This document shows, in pieces, positions 16,511-24,666 of a stretch of DNA of 64,000 nt (the first letter of the stretch is position 1; every line of letters begins with the position of its first letter). Below the pieces are notes generated by a model. The model was given only the letters and a program-made list of their open reading frames with translations. It had not been told where the DNA came from and did not search any database. The stretch covers positions 62,001 through 126,000 of the forward strand of contig JAIEMK010000005.1 of the NCBI GenBank assembly GCA_019752295.1, read 5' to 3'. A program made the translations under genes and the position numbers. This stretch comes from Chitinophagaceae bacterium. Lineage in GTDB: Bacteria; Bacteroidota; Bacteroidia; Chitinophagales; Chitinophagaceae.

Positions 16511-17722
16511 ATGTCATCTAAAGTTTTCCCATGGATCAGAATTTCAATTTTCAATCTTTTTATTATAGCTACTATTGGTGTTGTTCTCCGCTATAAAATA
16601 GCTTTTTCTCTTCCATTTATTGATCAGAAACATTTGCTTCATGCACATTCTCATTTTGCTTTTTCGGGCTGGATCGGACAAATATTGATGAGCTTGATGA
16701 TCGCTTACTTAAGCAGTAAAACCTCTGAAAGCAAATTTGCAAAATACAAGCTGATCTTGCTCTTCAACCTTATTACAGCTTATGGAATGCTTATTAGTTT
16801 TGCATTTCAGGGCTATGCATTTTTGTCCATATTTTTTTCTACTGTATCAATTATACTATCCTGGTTATTTGCATGGATGTACTGGAAAGACCTTAATCGC
16901 CTTGATAAGCAAACAATCGTATCACATTGGTTCAAAGCAGCTTTAATTTTTAACGCATTATCCTCCATAGGTGCATTTACACTGGCTTATATGATGGCCA
17001 ATAAAATTGTTCATCAGAACTGGTATCTCTTATCAGTTTATTTTTTTCTGCACTTCCAATACAATGGATGGTTTTTCTTTGCGTGTATGGGTTTACTCAT
17101 GCAGAAAATAATTCATGCTGTGGTTCCGCAAAAAAAACTCAAACAGATTTTTTGGCTTTTTGCAGTTGCATGCGTTCCTGCATATTTTTTGTCGGCCCTT
17201 TGGTTAGCGCTGCCAAATTTTGCTTACCTGTTGATTGTATTATCGGCAATGGCACAGTTGTTCGGATGGTATTTACTACTCGTTATGATTTGGAAAAAAA
17301 GGAAGGAAATAGAAGGCTATCTTGCAAATTTTTCGAAATGGTTACTGCTACTCGCCGGCTTTGCACTAACTATTAAGCTGGCACTTCAACTGGGGTCTAC
17401 ATTACCCGAATTAAGTACACTTGCTTTTGGATTCAGGCCGATTGTAATTGCTTACCTGCATTTGATATTATTGGGAGTGATATCGCTTTTTGTATTGGGA
17501 TTTATTGTTTCTGAAAACCTGATTCCCATCAACCGGCAAGTAATACTTGGAGTAATTATTTTTACCTCAGGCATATTTATTAATGAGTTTATTTTAATGG
17601 TTCAGGGCATTGCGGCCATCTTTCAAACAGTAACCCCATTTGCAAACGAGTTGCTTTTTGCAACTGCATGCATTTTATTTACCGGATTATTATTCTTGAA
17701 TTTGGGAATAAAAAAAAGTTAA
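16511..17722 (+). CDS. Polytopic membrane protein, heme-copper-oxidase/NnrS-like histidines
   Basis: This 403-residue protein has about 12 predicted transmembrane segments. Conserved-looking histidines occur in 'HLLHAHSHFAFSGW' (about 41-54), 'FFLHFQYNGWFFF' and 'AYLHLILLG', a pattern like heme/copper-binding membrane proteins of the NnrS or cytochrome-oxidase subunit I type. I do not recognise an exact family. The gene follows the Crp/Fnr gene by 60 bp and carries an FNR-like site in that gap, so it probably belongs to the same nitrogen-oxide response. A role in NO handling is inference. Its stop overlaps by 4 bp the convergent CoA-disulfide-reductase gene. Confidence 0.65.
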   Translation: MSSKVFPWIRISIFNLFIIATIGVVLRYKIAFSLPFIDQKHLLHAHSHFAFSGWIGQILMSLMIAYLSSKTSESKFAKYKLILLFNLITAYGMLISFAFQGYAFLSIFFSTVSIILSWLFAWMYWKDLNRLDKQTIVSHWFKAALIFNALSSIGAFTLAYMMANKIVHQNWYLLSVYFFLHFQYNGWFFFACMGLLMQKIIHAVVPQKKLKQIFWLFAVACVPAYFLSALWLALPNFAYLLIVLSAMAQLFGWYLLLVMIWKKRKEIEGYLANFSKWLLLLAGFALTIKLALQLGSTLPELSTLAFGFRPIVIAYLHLILLGVISLFVLGFIVSENLIPINRQVILGVIIFTSGIFINEFILMVQGIAAIFQTVTPFANELLFATACILFTGLLFLNLGIKKS

Positions 17723-19389
17723 GCCATTTCAAAAACATTTGATTCTGCTTCACAGGCAGACCAAAGTTTATATCCACCCGAAACATTCATTACATTTTCA
17801 AAGCCATTCTGCAAAAGAATTCGTTGCGCCAGATATCCTCTTAATCCGATTTGGCAATAGATATAAATATTTTTTTCTTTATCCAGTTCTTCAAGCCTTC
17901 CTCTTAATTCATCTATCGGAATATTTATAGCCCCGGGAATATTGCCATTTATAAACTCTAACTGCGTACGTACATCAATTAAAAGATCATCCTCTTTTAT
18001 GCTTTTCACTGCATTCCATGGAATAACTTTCAATCTGTTTTGCATGATATTTTCTGCTACAAACCCTGCCATATTAACGGGGTCTTTTGCAGAAGAATAA
18101 GGCGGCGCATACGCATGTTCAAATTCTGTTAACTCATCAATGGTGCTTCCACGCTGTATTACAGAGGAAAGTGTATCAATTCTTTTATCTACTCCTTCTG
18201 TTCCGATAATCTGAGCACCTAACAATTTTCCGTCAGCAGGAGAAAAATTTATTTGTATAGTCATCTGCTCCGATCCGGGATAATAACCCGCGTGCGAACC
18301 GCTATGTGTGGTAGAAGTTAAATGCTCCATTTTGGCAACTGCTAAATGTTTGCTGGCAACACCAGCCACGGCTACAGTGAGGTCGAATATTTTAACGATC
18401 GCAGTATTAATCGAACCGTTGTACTTATTCTTATTTCCCAATACCATATTGTTAGCACAAATCCTGCCCTGTTTATTAGCCGGTCCGGCAAGATAAGTTG
18501 GCATAGAAAGATGTGTAATCGGATTAATGAATTCAATTGCATCTCCTACTGCATAAATATCTGGATTAGAAGTTTGCAAATAATCATTCACCAATATGCC
18601 TCTTGCAGAACCTAGTTGCAATCCTGCCTTGGCCGCCAGCCTAGTATCCGACTTCACTCCAATGGAAAGTATCACCATGTCGGCAGCTACAGGAAGTTGG
18701 TCTTTCATAAATACTTTTAATCCTTGTTCATTGCGTTCAAATCCGGTAACCGTGGTTTTAAGTCGAAGGTCAATTCCTTTTGAACGAATATGCTGTTGCG
18801 CAATGGCAGCAATTGGAAAATCAACCGGAGCAAGGATTTGATTACCCATTTCGATAATCGTTACCTGCATACCTAAATGATGTAAATTTTCGGCCATCTC
18901 CAAGCCAATAAAACCCGCGCCGATTACAACAGCTTTTCCATTGGGAAACCGGTTTGTATAGGCTTTGATGCGATCTGTATCAGGAACATTCCTCAATGTA
19001 AAAATGCCTTCACTATCGATACCATCTAGCGGTGGACGAATGGGTTCTGCACCGGGTGATAAAACCAATTTATCGTAGCTCATATCATACAGCTCACCAG
19101 TTTTAAGATTCTTAATCTGCACCTTTTTTGTATCAGGAAAAATTTCTGTAACCTCCTGCATTACCCGCGCATCGATATTGAAACGATCTTTAAATGAAGC
19201 TGCTGTTTGAACAAATAACTGATCCCTATCGGTAATTACATCGCCTATATAATATGGCAAGCCACAGTTTGCATAAGAAATATAAGTTCCTTTCTCAAAC
19301 AAAACAATCTCAGCATGTTCATCTAACCTTCTCAAACGGGCTGCTGTACTCGCTCCTCCTGCTACTCCACCTACAATAATATATCTCAT
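17719..19389 (-). CDS. CoA-disulfide reductase/NADH oxidase family protein with C-terminal rhodanese
   Basis: The 556-residue protein is a pyridine-nucleotide disulfide oxidoreductase: FAD motif 'YIIVGGVAGGASTAARLRR' at the N-terminus, single active-site Cys42 in 'YANCGLPYYIG', NAD motif 'AVVIGAGFIGLEMAENL' and FAD motif 'NPDIYAVGDA'. Residues about 460-550 are a rhodanese domain with active-site Cys in 'IYIYCQIGLRGYLAQ'. Such CoADR-RHD fusions reduce CoA or other per- and polysulfides with NAD(P)H. Neighbours are the nos regulon genes on one side and a DUF4349 lipoprotein on the other. Two palindromes lie upstream, suggesting regulation by a Crp/Fnr-type protein or a redox regulator. Confidence 0.9.
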   Translation of the reverse strand: MRYIIVGGVAGGASTAARLRRLDEHAEIVLFEKGTYISYANCGLPYYIGDVITDRDQLFVQTAASFKDRFNIDARVMQEVTEIFPDTKKVQIKNLKTGELYDMSYDKLVLSPGAEPIRPPLDGIDSEGIFTLRNVPDTDRIKAYTNRFPNGKAVVIGAGFIGLEMAENLHHLGMQVTIIEMGNQILAPVDFPIAAIAQQHIRSKGIDLRLKTTVTGFERNEQGLKVFMKDQLPVAADMVILSIGVKSDTRLAAKAGLQLGSARGILVNDYLQTSNPDIYAVGDAIEFINPITHLSMPTYLAGPANKQGRICANNMVLGNKNKYNGSINTAIVKIFDLTVAVAGVASKHLAVAKMEHLTSTTHSGSHAGYYPGSEQMTIQINFSPADGKLLGAQIIGTEGVDKRIDTLSSVIQRGSTIDELTEFEHAYAPPYSSAKDPVNMAGFVAENIMQNRLKVIPWNAVKSIKEDDLLIDVRTQLEFINGNIPGAINIPIDELRGRLEELDKEKNIYIYCQIGLRGYLAQRILLQNGFENVMNVSGGYKLWSACEAESNVFEMA

Positions 19390-19445
19390 ATCGGTTTCTT
19401 TTTTAAATGATTACACAAAGGAAAGTCAATGGAATAGCAAAAAAT

Positions 19446-19459
19446 GTAACAATTGTCAC
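19446..19459. promoter_or_regulatory. Imperfect palindrome GTAACAATTGTCAC, Crp/HcpR-like
   Basis: The 14-bp sequence GTAACAATTGTCAC matches its own reverse complement at 12 of 14 positions and resembles GTGAC-N4-GTCAC sites of Crp/Fnr-family NO regulators such as HcpR. It lies 57 bp upstream of the CoA-disulfide-reductase start (19389, minus) in the 246-bp divergent gap. Confidence 0.4.
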
Positions 19460-19463
19460 TTCT

Positions 19464-19481
19464 AAGGACATTTTTGTCCTT
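19464..19481. promoter_or_regulatory. Perfect palindrome AAGGACA-TTTT-TGTCCTT
   Basis: AAGGACATTTTTGTCCTT is a 7-bp perfect inverted repeat with a 4-nt spacer, 4 bp away from the GTAACAATTGTCAC site. It lies in the divergent gap between the CoA-disulfide-reductase gene and the DUF4349 gene (start 19636). An operator is favoured because no gene ends here. Confidence 0.45.
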
Positions 19482-19635
19482 TATTTCCTAAACCAACCCA
19501 TCAAAGGGTTTATCTTCGGCAAAAAAATAGCCAACACTCTCTGGCTCCAAAATACCCTCCTGCGGGTATGGCACAATCTGCTTAATAAAATAGATTTGAA
19601 TAGGAATCAAAAAGATATAAAATCAATTCGCTTAT

Positions 19636-20487
19636 ATGAGCAGAACAGTTTACCTACTTGTGTTATGCATTGTACTTTTTAGTTGCGGTCAAAATAATAA
19701 GGAGTACAAAAAAAACGCTGCAGAAAAAATAGTTGGAAAAGACGCAGTCAACTATTCAATAGACGCATCAGGTAAAAAAAGAGATAGTACCCGTATGTTT
19801 GTGAGAACTGCAGAAATGAAATTCAGGGTAAAGGACGTGTTCGATGCCAGCAAACAAATTGAAGGAATTGTAACAAAAGAAAATGGATTTATAATTTATA
19901 CAAATCTAACAAGCGATATAGACAATACGAATTTAACTAGCATTAGCAGAGATTCTTCCTTAGAAACGATTGAATACAAACTAAGTAACAGCATCACCAT
20001 CAGGATTCCAAATGCCAGATTAGATACTGCTTTGACAGAAATTTCGAAATTGGTTGATTTTCTGGACTACCAGATCATCAGAGCAGATGATGTATCTCTT
20101 CAGCTATTGTCAAACAATCTTTCTGCAAAGAGATCGGAGCACCAAGGCAAAACAAGATCGCAGAATAGGAATTCCCCATCTGAATTACAGTCGGATGAAG
20201 ATGTTTCAAAACTGTCGAATCTCTACCTGAATGATCAGTTAAAATATAGCACCATTCAAATTACTATTTCTCAAAGAACAAGTTCTAAAAGCGCTACTAT
20301 TGCAAATAATAGAGCTATCGATGCTTATACTCCTGGGCTTGGTAGCAAAATTCTTGAGTCGTTCAAATCTGGTTGGGAACTTGTGGAAGCTCTTTTCTTA
20401 TTAATCATTCGACTATGGGCGATTATTTTGATATCGGTATTGGCTTTTATATTGTACAAAAAATACAAGCGAAATAATCTTAAGTAA
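19636..20487 (+). CDS. DUF4349-domain lipoprotein
   Basis: The 283-residue lipoprotein has a lipobox at 'VLFSC' (lipidated Cys about residue 17). It shows the DUF4349 pattern: 'RTAEMKFRVKDVFDASKQIEGIVTKENGFI', a helical linker with Ser/Asn/Arg-rich charged residues, 'YSTIQITISQR', and a C-terminal transmembrane helix followed by a basic tail (about residues 255-283, 'LLIIRLWAIILISVLAFILYKKYKR'-like region). Proteins of this family are membrane-tethered periplasmic proteins of unknown function. A frame that opens further upstream on the same strand is not needed because the lipoprotein signal starts here. The next gene, 27 bp downstream, is a membrane protein. Confidence 0.82.
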   Translation: MSRTVYLLVLCIVLFSCGQNNKEYKKNAAEKIVGKDAVNYSIDASGKKRDSTRMFVRTAEMKFRVKDVFDASKQIEGIVTKENGFIIYTNLTSDIDNTNLTSISRDSSLETIEYKLSNSITIRIPNARLDTALTEISKLVDFLDYQIIRADDVSLQLLSNNLSAKRSEHQGKTRSQNRNSPSELQSDEDVSKLSNLYLNDQLKYSTIQITISQRTSSKSATIANNRAIDAYTPGLGSKILESFKSGWELVEALFLLIIRLWAIILISVLAFILYKKYKRNNLK

Positions 20488-20514
20488 AATTTTATTTGAA
20501 TTATAACCACTCTA

Positions 20515-21231
20515 ATGAAAACATATTCTTTTATTTATTCCGAACCAGACAGAAAGAACAAATTTGTATTACTCAGTTCAGCAATTTTTTTGGGCGCATT
20601 ATTAGTCCTTTTAATTGGCTTCAAAATTTTCGAATTAATTCCTGTTTGGTTAGTCATGGTTCTATTTTTCCCAGCTTATCTAGGCAGCTTATGGTATATT
20701 TCTAAAATGGGTTCAGTAGATTGTTTGGTAACAAAAACTGGTGGAGGATTATTAATTGAGTTAAGTAAAAGTAATTTTCTCTATAAAGAAAAGGAAATTA
20801 TCATCCATATGTCGGGTGTAAAAAAAATAGCAGCGGATAAAAATTTTGGAGGAGATCAAAGCCGATATTTTACAATCTCGCTTTTAAAAGGTTCAAAAAA
20901 AATCAGGCTACAAGAACCAGTCGGCATGTCAAAAGATGACTTAGCAGAATTTTCTGATTCCATCAATACAAAGGTTAACGAATTTAATGAATCAACCTTC
21001 ACAAAAGAAGCTCACAAAGGGATTGCAGATACTACCCACACCATTCAACAGGGAAGTATTTACGACTCAATTTGGGCAAAATTATTTACCATACTATTGT
21101 ATCTGGCCCTGATTATTTTTACGTTGGTATGGATTTCAGGAGAAGATATCAGATGGTATAAAGCACTCCAATTTTACGGACTAAGTTTTTTATGGCTGGG
21201 AGGATATCATACAAACAGAAAGAAAAAATAG
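20515..21231 (+). CDS. Small membrane protein, function unknown
   Basis: The 238-residue protein has two N-terminal transmembrane segments (about 18-40 and 43-63), a soluble middle part (about 70-175, strand-rich with 'EIIIHMSGVKKIAADKNFGGD') and two C-terminal hydrophobic segments (about 182-202 and 210-230). The hydrophobic-hairpin/soluble-domain layout is reminiscent of PH-like membrane proteins but no family is recognised. It lies 27 bp behind the DUF4349 gene on the same strand and could be co-transcribed. It ends 12 bp from the convergent Mo-cofactor operon. I can suggest no function. Confidence 0.65.
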   Translation: MKTYSFIYSEPDRKNKFVLLSSAIFLGALLVLLIGFKIFELIPVWLVMVLFFPAYLGSLWYISKMGSVDCLVTKTGGGLLIELSKSNFLYKEKEIIIHMSGVKKIAADKNFGGDQSRYFTISLLKGSKKIRLQEPVGMSKDDLAEFSDSINTKVNEFNESTFTKEAHKGIADTTHTIQQGSIYDSIWAKLFTILLYLALIIFTLVWISGEDIRWYKALQFYGLSFLWLGGYHTNRKKK

Positions 21232-21243
21232 ACGATTAGCTTG

Positions 21244-22152
21244 CTAGTGTTTGCTTCCTTTTACCATATCCAAAACATGCAATGACTGGGGGAATAAAGC
21301 GTCGATATATTCAGTAGCAGCTTTTGTGGAACCGGGTAATGTCATTACCAGTGTATTTCCAATTAAGCCGGCAACGCTTCTCGAAAGCATGGCATAAGGC
21401 ATTCTGTCTTGTCCATACCTTCTAGCCTGTTCCATAATACCTGTTAGTTCTTTATCGAGTAAGGGTTTAATAATATCAGGAGTAATGTCTCTCGGAGATG
21501 CGCCAGTTCCTCCTATAAAAAATAATAATTGTACTTGATTGTTTGCATGAGCAGAAACCTGCTCACGGATCGCTAATGCTTCATCAGGAATAATTCTGTA
21601 GTCAGGCACTTCAATATTAAATGATTTCAATTTTTCTATAACAGCTAAGCCGGCCATATCATCAGCCATTTTCTGGTACACTGTGTCGGAACAAACTATT
21701 ACAGCAGCTTTAATAATTTCTGTTCTTTTAAGTTGATAACTTGTTTTCCCACCTTCCTTGTGCAATAATCTTAGATGCTGGATTTCGATCTGTTTATCTA
21801 TGGGCTTCAACATATCGTATAAAGTAAGTGCCGCTACAGAAGCACCATGCATGGCTTCAACCTCCACACCAGTTTTATACACTGTATGCACTTCAACGGT
21901 TATTTCTATAGTTAATCCATTAATCTTAAAATACACATCCGAAAATTCAATAGGCAATGGATGGCAGTCGGGTATCATATCGCTTGTTTTCTTAATCGCA
22001 AACAAAGCTGCTACTTTAGCAAAAGCAAATACATCACCTTTGGGTACTTGTTTATTTACAATTGCCTGAATGGTTAATTCGGAAGACATTTGTACGCTAA
22101 CACCTGCAACGGCTATACGGAGTGAATTTGATTTATGTGTAATGTTTACCAT
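21244..22152 (-). CDS. moaCB: Bifunctional MoaC/MoaB fusion, molybdenum cofactor biosynthesis
   Basis: The 302-residue protein joins MoaC (about 1-150; 'KKTSDMIPDCHPLPI', 'VEVEAMHGASVAALTLYDMLK') to MoaB/MogA (about 150-302; 'AVIVCSDTVYQK', 'FIGGTGASPRDITPDII', 'TLPGSTKAATEYIDAL'). MoaC forms cyclic pyranopterin monophosphate with MoaA; MoaB/MogA adenylylates molybdopterin before MoeA inserts Mo. Both enzymes belong to the same pathway, and such fusions are known in Bacteroidota. The fusion is the last gene of the leftward moa/moe run. Confidence 0.92.
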   Translation of the reverse strand: MVNITHKSNSLRIAVAGVSVQMSSELTIQAIVNKQVPKGDVFAFAKVAALFAIKKTSDMIPDCHPLPIEFSDVYFKINGLTIEITVEVHTVYKTGVEVEAMHGASVAALTLYDMLKPIDKQIEIQHLRLLHKEGGKTSYQLKRTEIIKAAVIVCSDTVYQKMADDMAGLAVIEKLKSFNIEVPDYRIIPDEALAIREQVSAHANNQVQLLFFIGGTGASPRDITPDIIKPLLDKELTGIMEQARRYGQDRMPYAMLSRSVAGLIGNTLVMTLPGSTKAATEYIDALFPQSLHVLDMVKGSKH

Positions 22153-22153
22153 A

Positions 22154-22597
22154 TTATTTATTTTCTTTCCAAACGGTTGTTTGATTCTGATATATTTCTT
22201 TCCCCCAAATCGGCAAATCTTTTTTAATGAGCTCTACAAGTTCTTCGCAGGCTTCAATTGCGGCTTTTCTGTGTGGCGATGAAACAAAAACAAACAAACA
22301 GATTTCGCCAACAGAAACGGTTCCCAAACTGTGATATACGTGCAAGCAGTTTAAACTATATTTCTGAAACAATGCTTCTCTGATCACTGCCATCTTTTCT
22401 ATCGCCATTGTTTCATAAGCAGTGTATTCAATAGCGGTCACAACAGATCCCTCTTTTTCGTCGGCTCGCACCTGTCCCAAGAAAATACTATGTGCACCAA
22501 TAGCAGTATTATCAGCATGTTTTAGAATATCGTCGCTAACTTTTTGAGATGGTATCGCTCCATTCACAAAAATATTTCTAATTTTTTTTTCCTTCAT
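22154..22597 (-). CDS. moaE: MoaE, molybdopterin synthase large subunit
   Basis: The 147-residue protein matches MoaE in length and motifs: 'GAHSIFLGQVRADEKEGSVVTAIEYTAYETMA' (N-terminal hammerhead/active-site region), 'YHSLGTVSVGEICLFVFVSSPHRKAAIEACEELVELIKKDLPIWGKEI' with the conserved Arg and Lys of the catalytic centre. It converts cyclic pyranopterin monophosphate to molybdopterin using sulfur from MoaD thiocarboxylate. It overlaps the moeB-like gene by 4 bp and abuts the moaCB fusion, so it is part of one operon. Confidence 0.93.
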   Translation of the reverse strand: MKEKKIRNIFVNGAIPSQKVSDDILKHADNTAIGAHSIFLGQVRADEKEGSVVTAIEYTAYETMAIEKMAVIREALFQKYSLNCLHVYHSLGTVSVGEICLFVFVSSPHRKAAIEACEELVELIKKDLPIWGKEIYQNQTTVWKENK

Positions 22598-23688
22598 AAT
22601 TGCATTTCTTTAAACCAAGCTGTAAGTCCACCCTTTACACTATACACATTTAAATTTCGTTGCATTTTGATCAATTGCGCAGCATACACACTCCTAATGC
22701 CCTGATGGCAAATAATACAAATGTCTTTTTCGGGCAATCCTGATATAGCCCCCTTTAATTCCGACATCGGGATACGCGCATCAGCAAAGTCAATATCGGG
22801 ATACTCATTTCTCTCTCGAACATCCAGTACAAAAGTATTGGGCTTTGCCTTCATCACATTAAATGCTGAAACATTTATTTCTTCTATATCCACATACGCA
22901 TCATCGCAAATAAAATCATACTCAGTTGCATCGAAGAAGGATTGATCAATTGCAACAGCTTTTGCGTTTTTTGTAATCGCAATTTCATAAGTTTTCGCCT
23001 GCAATAAATTGTAATTGAGTAAACGACCGTATAAGGATTTTCCCAAGCCAGTAATAAGCTTAATTGCTTCTGCAGCCTGCATCGTTCCTATGATTCCGGG
23101 TAATATACCTAAAACGCCAGTCTGTTCGCAGTTTTGAATCTCTCCGGGTTTTGGTGCATCAGGAAAAAGATCGCGATAATTGATTGACTTAGAAGCTTCT
23201 TCCAGAACATTAAAAACAGCAAGTTGTCCTTCGTAACTTGAAACCGCACCATAAATCAATGGTCTTTTCAATAAAACACATGCATCGTTGAGCAAGTATT
23301 TAGCAGCGAAATTATCGGTACCATCAATCACCAAATTGTATTTTGAAATTATTTCAATCGCGTTGTTTTTATTGATCGCAAAAGGATAAGGTTCAATCAA
23401 AACCGATTCATTTAATTGCTTCATTTTTTTTGCAGCTACTATTACTTTTTGCTGTCCAACATCATTAGTTGCAAAAAGTATTTGCCTATGTAAATTGCTC
23501 ACGCTAACTATATCAGGATCAACAATTCCAATAGTTCCCACACCTGCAGCAACAAGATATTGTAATGCGGGGCAACCTAATCCGCCAATACCAACAATCA
23601 AAATTTTGGCATCGAACAATTTGTTCTGCGCAAGTACACCAAATCCGGGTAGTATCAATTGTCGTATATATCTGTCTGTTTGTTCCAT
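22594..23688 (-). CDS. moeB: MoeB/ThiF-type adenylyltransferase with C-terminal rhodanese domain
   Basis: The 364-residue protein has an E1-like ThiF/MoeB domain (about 1-240; 'YIRQLILPGFGVLAQNKLFDAKILIVGIGGLGCPALQYL', 'VIDGTDNFAAKYLLNDAC') and a rhodanese domain (about 260-364; 'ICIICHQGIRSVYAAQLI', catalytic Cys). It adenylates the C-terminal Gly of MoaD and can receive sulfur for thiocarboxylation. The zinc-binding Cys pairs typical of E. coli MoeB are missing: the first reads 'NYRD' instead of 'CYRC'. It sits between moaD and moaE. Confidence 0.9.
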   Translation of the reverse strand: MEQTDRYIRQLILPGFGVLAQNKLFDAKILIVGIGGLGCPALQYLVAAGVGTIGIVDPDIVSVSNLHRQILFATNDVGQQKVIVAAKKMKQLNESVLIEPYPFAINKNNAIEIISKYNLVIDGTDNFAAKYLLNDACVLLKRPLIYGAVSSYEGQLAVFNVLEEASKSINYRDLFPDAPKPGEIQNCEQTGVLGILPGIIGTMQAAEAIKLITGLGKSLYGRLLNYNLLQAKTYEIAITKNAKAVAIDQSFFDATEYDFICDDAYVDIEEINVSAFNVMKAKPNTFVLDVRERNEYPDIDFADARIPMSELKGAISGLPEKDICIICHQGIRSVYAAQLIKMQRNLNVYSVKGGLTAWFKEMQL

Positions 23689-23689
23689 A

Positions 23690-23917
23690 TTATCCTCCCG
23701 AAAAAGGGGGCATGAGTGCTACTGTATCGTTTAAATTCAAAGCAGTATTTCCCTGAACCATTTTTTCGTTCACAGCAATAAAATATTTTACGCTCCCCAA
23801 ACCAGGGTAACGTTTACACAAAATTTGTATCAGTTCATTCGTATCAGAAACCGTATCCACTTGAATATTGGAAATGGATGTTTCATCAATCAGGGACCCA
23901 AAAAAAAGTACTTCCAT
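23690..23917 (-). CDS. moaD: MoaD, molybdopterin synthase small subunit
   Basis: The 75-residue beta-grasp protein ends in the diagnostic 'MPPFSGG', whose terminal Gly-Gly becomes the thiocarboxylate sulfur donor. The middle carries 'YFIAVNEKMVQGNTALNLNDTVALMPP', typical of MoaD. It delivers sulfur to MoaE. The spacing to moeB is one base, which implies translational coupling. No other candidate start is nearby. Confidence 0.93.
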   Translation of the reverse strand: MEVLFFGSLIDETSISNIQVDTVSDTNELIQILCKRYPGLGSVKYFIAVNEKMVQGNTALNLNDTVALMPPFSGG

Positions 23918-23924
23918 TATTTTG

Positions 23925-24656
23925 TTATTTTACAAAAAACAATTTACCTGCAGCCAATATTAATACAGTTGCCAGTATAAATTTCATGTTTTTTGATTGC
24001 AACTTCTCGGCTCCAATATAGGCACCCAACCAGCCCCCTGCCAATACAAAGCCAATGATGGCAAGGATTTGCGGGCTTGGGTGTAAGCCAGTTTTCAACT
24101 GTCCGATGATGCCCGCCACAGAATTCAGGAAAATAAAAATGGCACTGATGGCGGCTGTTTGTTTTTGATTTGACCAGCACATCAAGAGCAGGATCGGCGA
24201 TAATAATATGCCCCCACCCATGCCGATCATTCCCGATACCAAGCCGATTAATGCACCAATAATACTCAGTACATACCATTTGGGTGCGGGCTTCAGGGGC
24301 TTGTCGGAACGATTCATCAGCAACCGAATAATAGATAATAGCAACACAATTCCCAAAACTTTCTTATACAACAAATCCGATACAGGAATCACACTACCCA
24401 GATAAGCGAAAGGGATTGACGCTGCTATTAATGGCCATAGCAATTGATGTCTAAAATGTTTTGCTTTATAAAACGAAATAAAAGCAATCAGAGAAACCAT
24501 CACATTCAGTAATAAGGCAGTAGGCTTCATCACAGATGCACTAAATCCAAATAAAGCCATCAGTGCCAGATACCCACTTGCTCCACCATGACCAACTGAA
24601 GCATATAAAAATGCCACTGTAAAAAAACAGATCCCGTATAAAATAATTTCCTGCAT
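23925..24656 (-). CDS. TauE/SafE (DUF81) family permease
   Basis: Starting from the ATG at 24654-24656 ('MQEIILYGICFFTVAFLY') the protein has 243 residues and about eight transmembrane segments. A frame open further upstream has a charged, Cys-rich tail overlapping moeA, and that start is rejected. The motifs 'YASVGHGGASGYLALMALFG', 'GSVIPVSDLLYKKVLGIVLL' and 'GLVSGMIGMGGGILLSPILLL' match TauE/SafE (COG0730) transporters for sulfite, sulfonates or other sulfur anions. It is embedded in the Mo-cofactor operon, where it might move molybdate, a sulfur compound or the substrate of the Mo enzyme; this is inference. Confidence 0.85.
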   Translation of the reverse strand: MQEIILYGICFFTVAFLYASVGHGGASGYLALMALFGFSASVMKPTALLLNVMVSLIAFISFYKAKHFRHQLLWPLIAASIPFAYLGSVIPVSDLLYKKVLGIVLLLSIIRLLMNRSDKPLKPAPKWYVLSIIGALIGLVSGMIGMGGGILLSPILLLMCWSNQKQTAAISAIFIFLNSVAGIIGQLKTGLHPSPQILAIIGFVLAGGWLGAYIGAEKLQSKNMKFILATVLILAAGKLFFVK

Positions 24657-24666
24657 ATTTCTTTTT

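Noticed and set aside
19407..19682. 91-codon frame in the gap before the DUF4349 gene
   Set aside because: It overlaps the lipoprotein start, crosses the two palindromes and has no recognisable motif.
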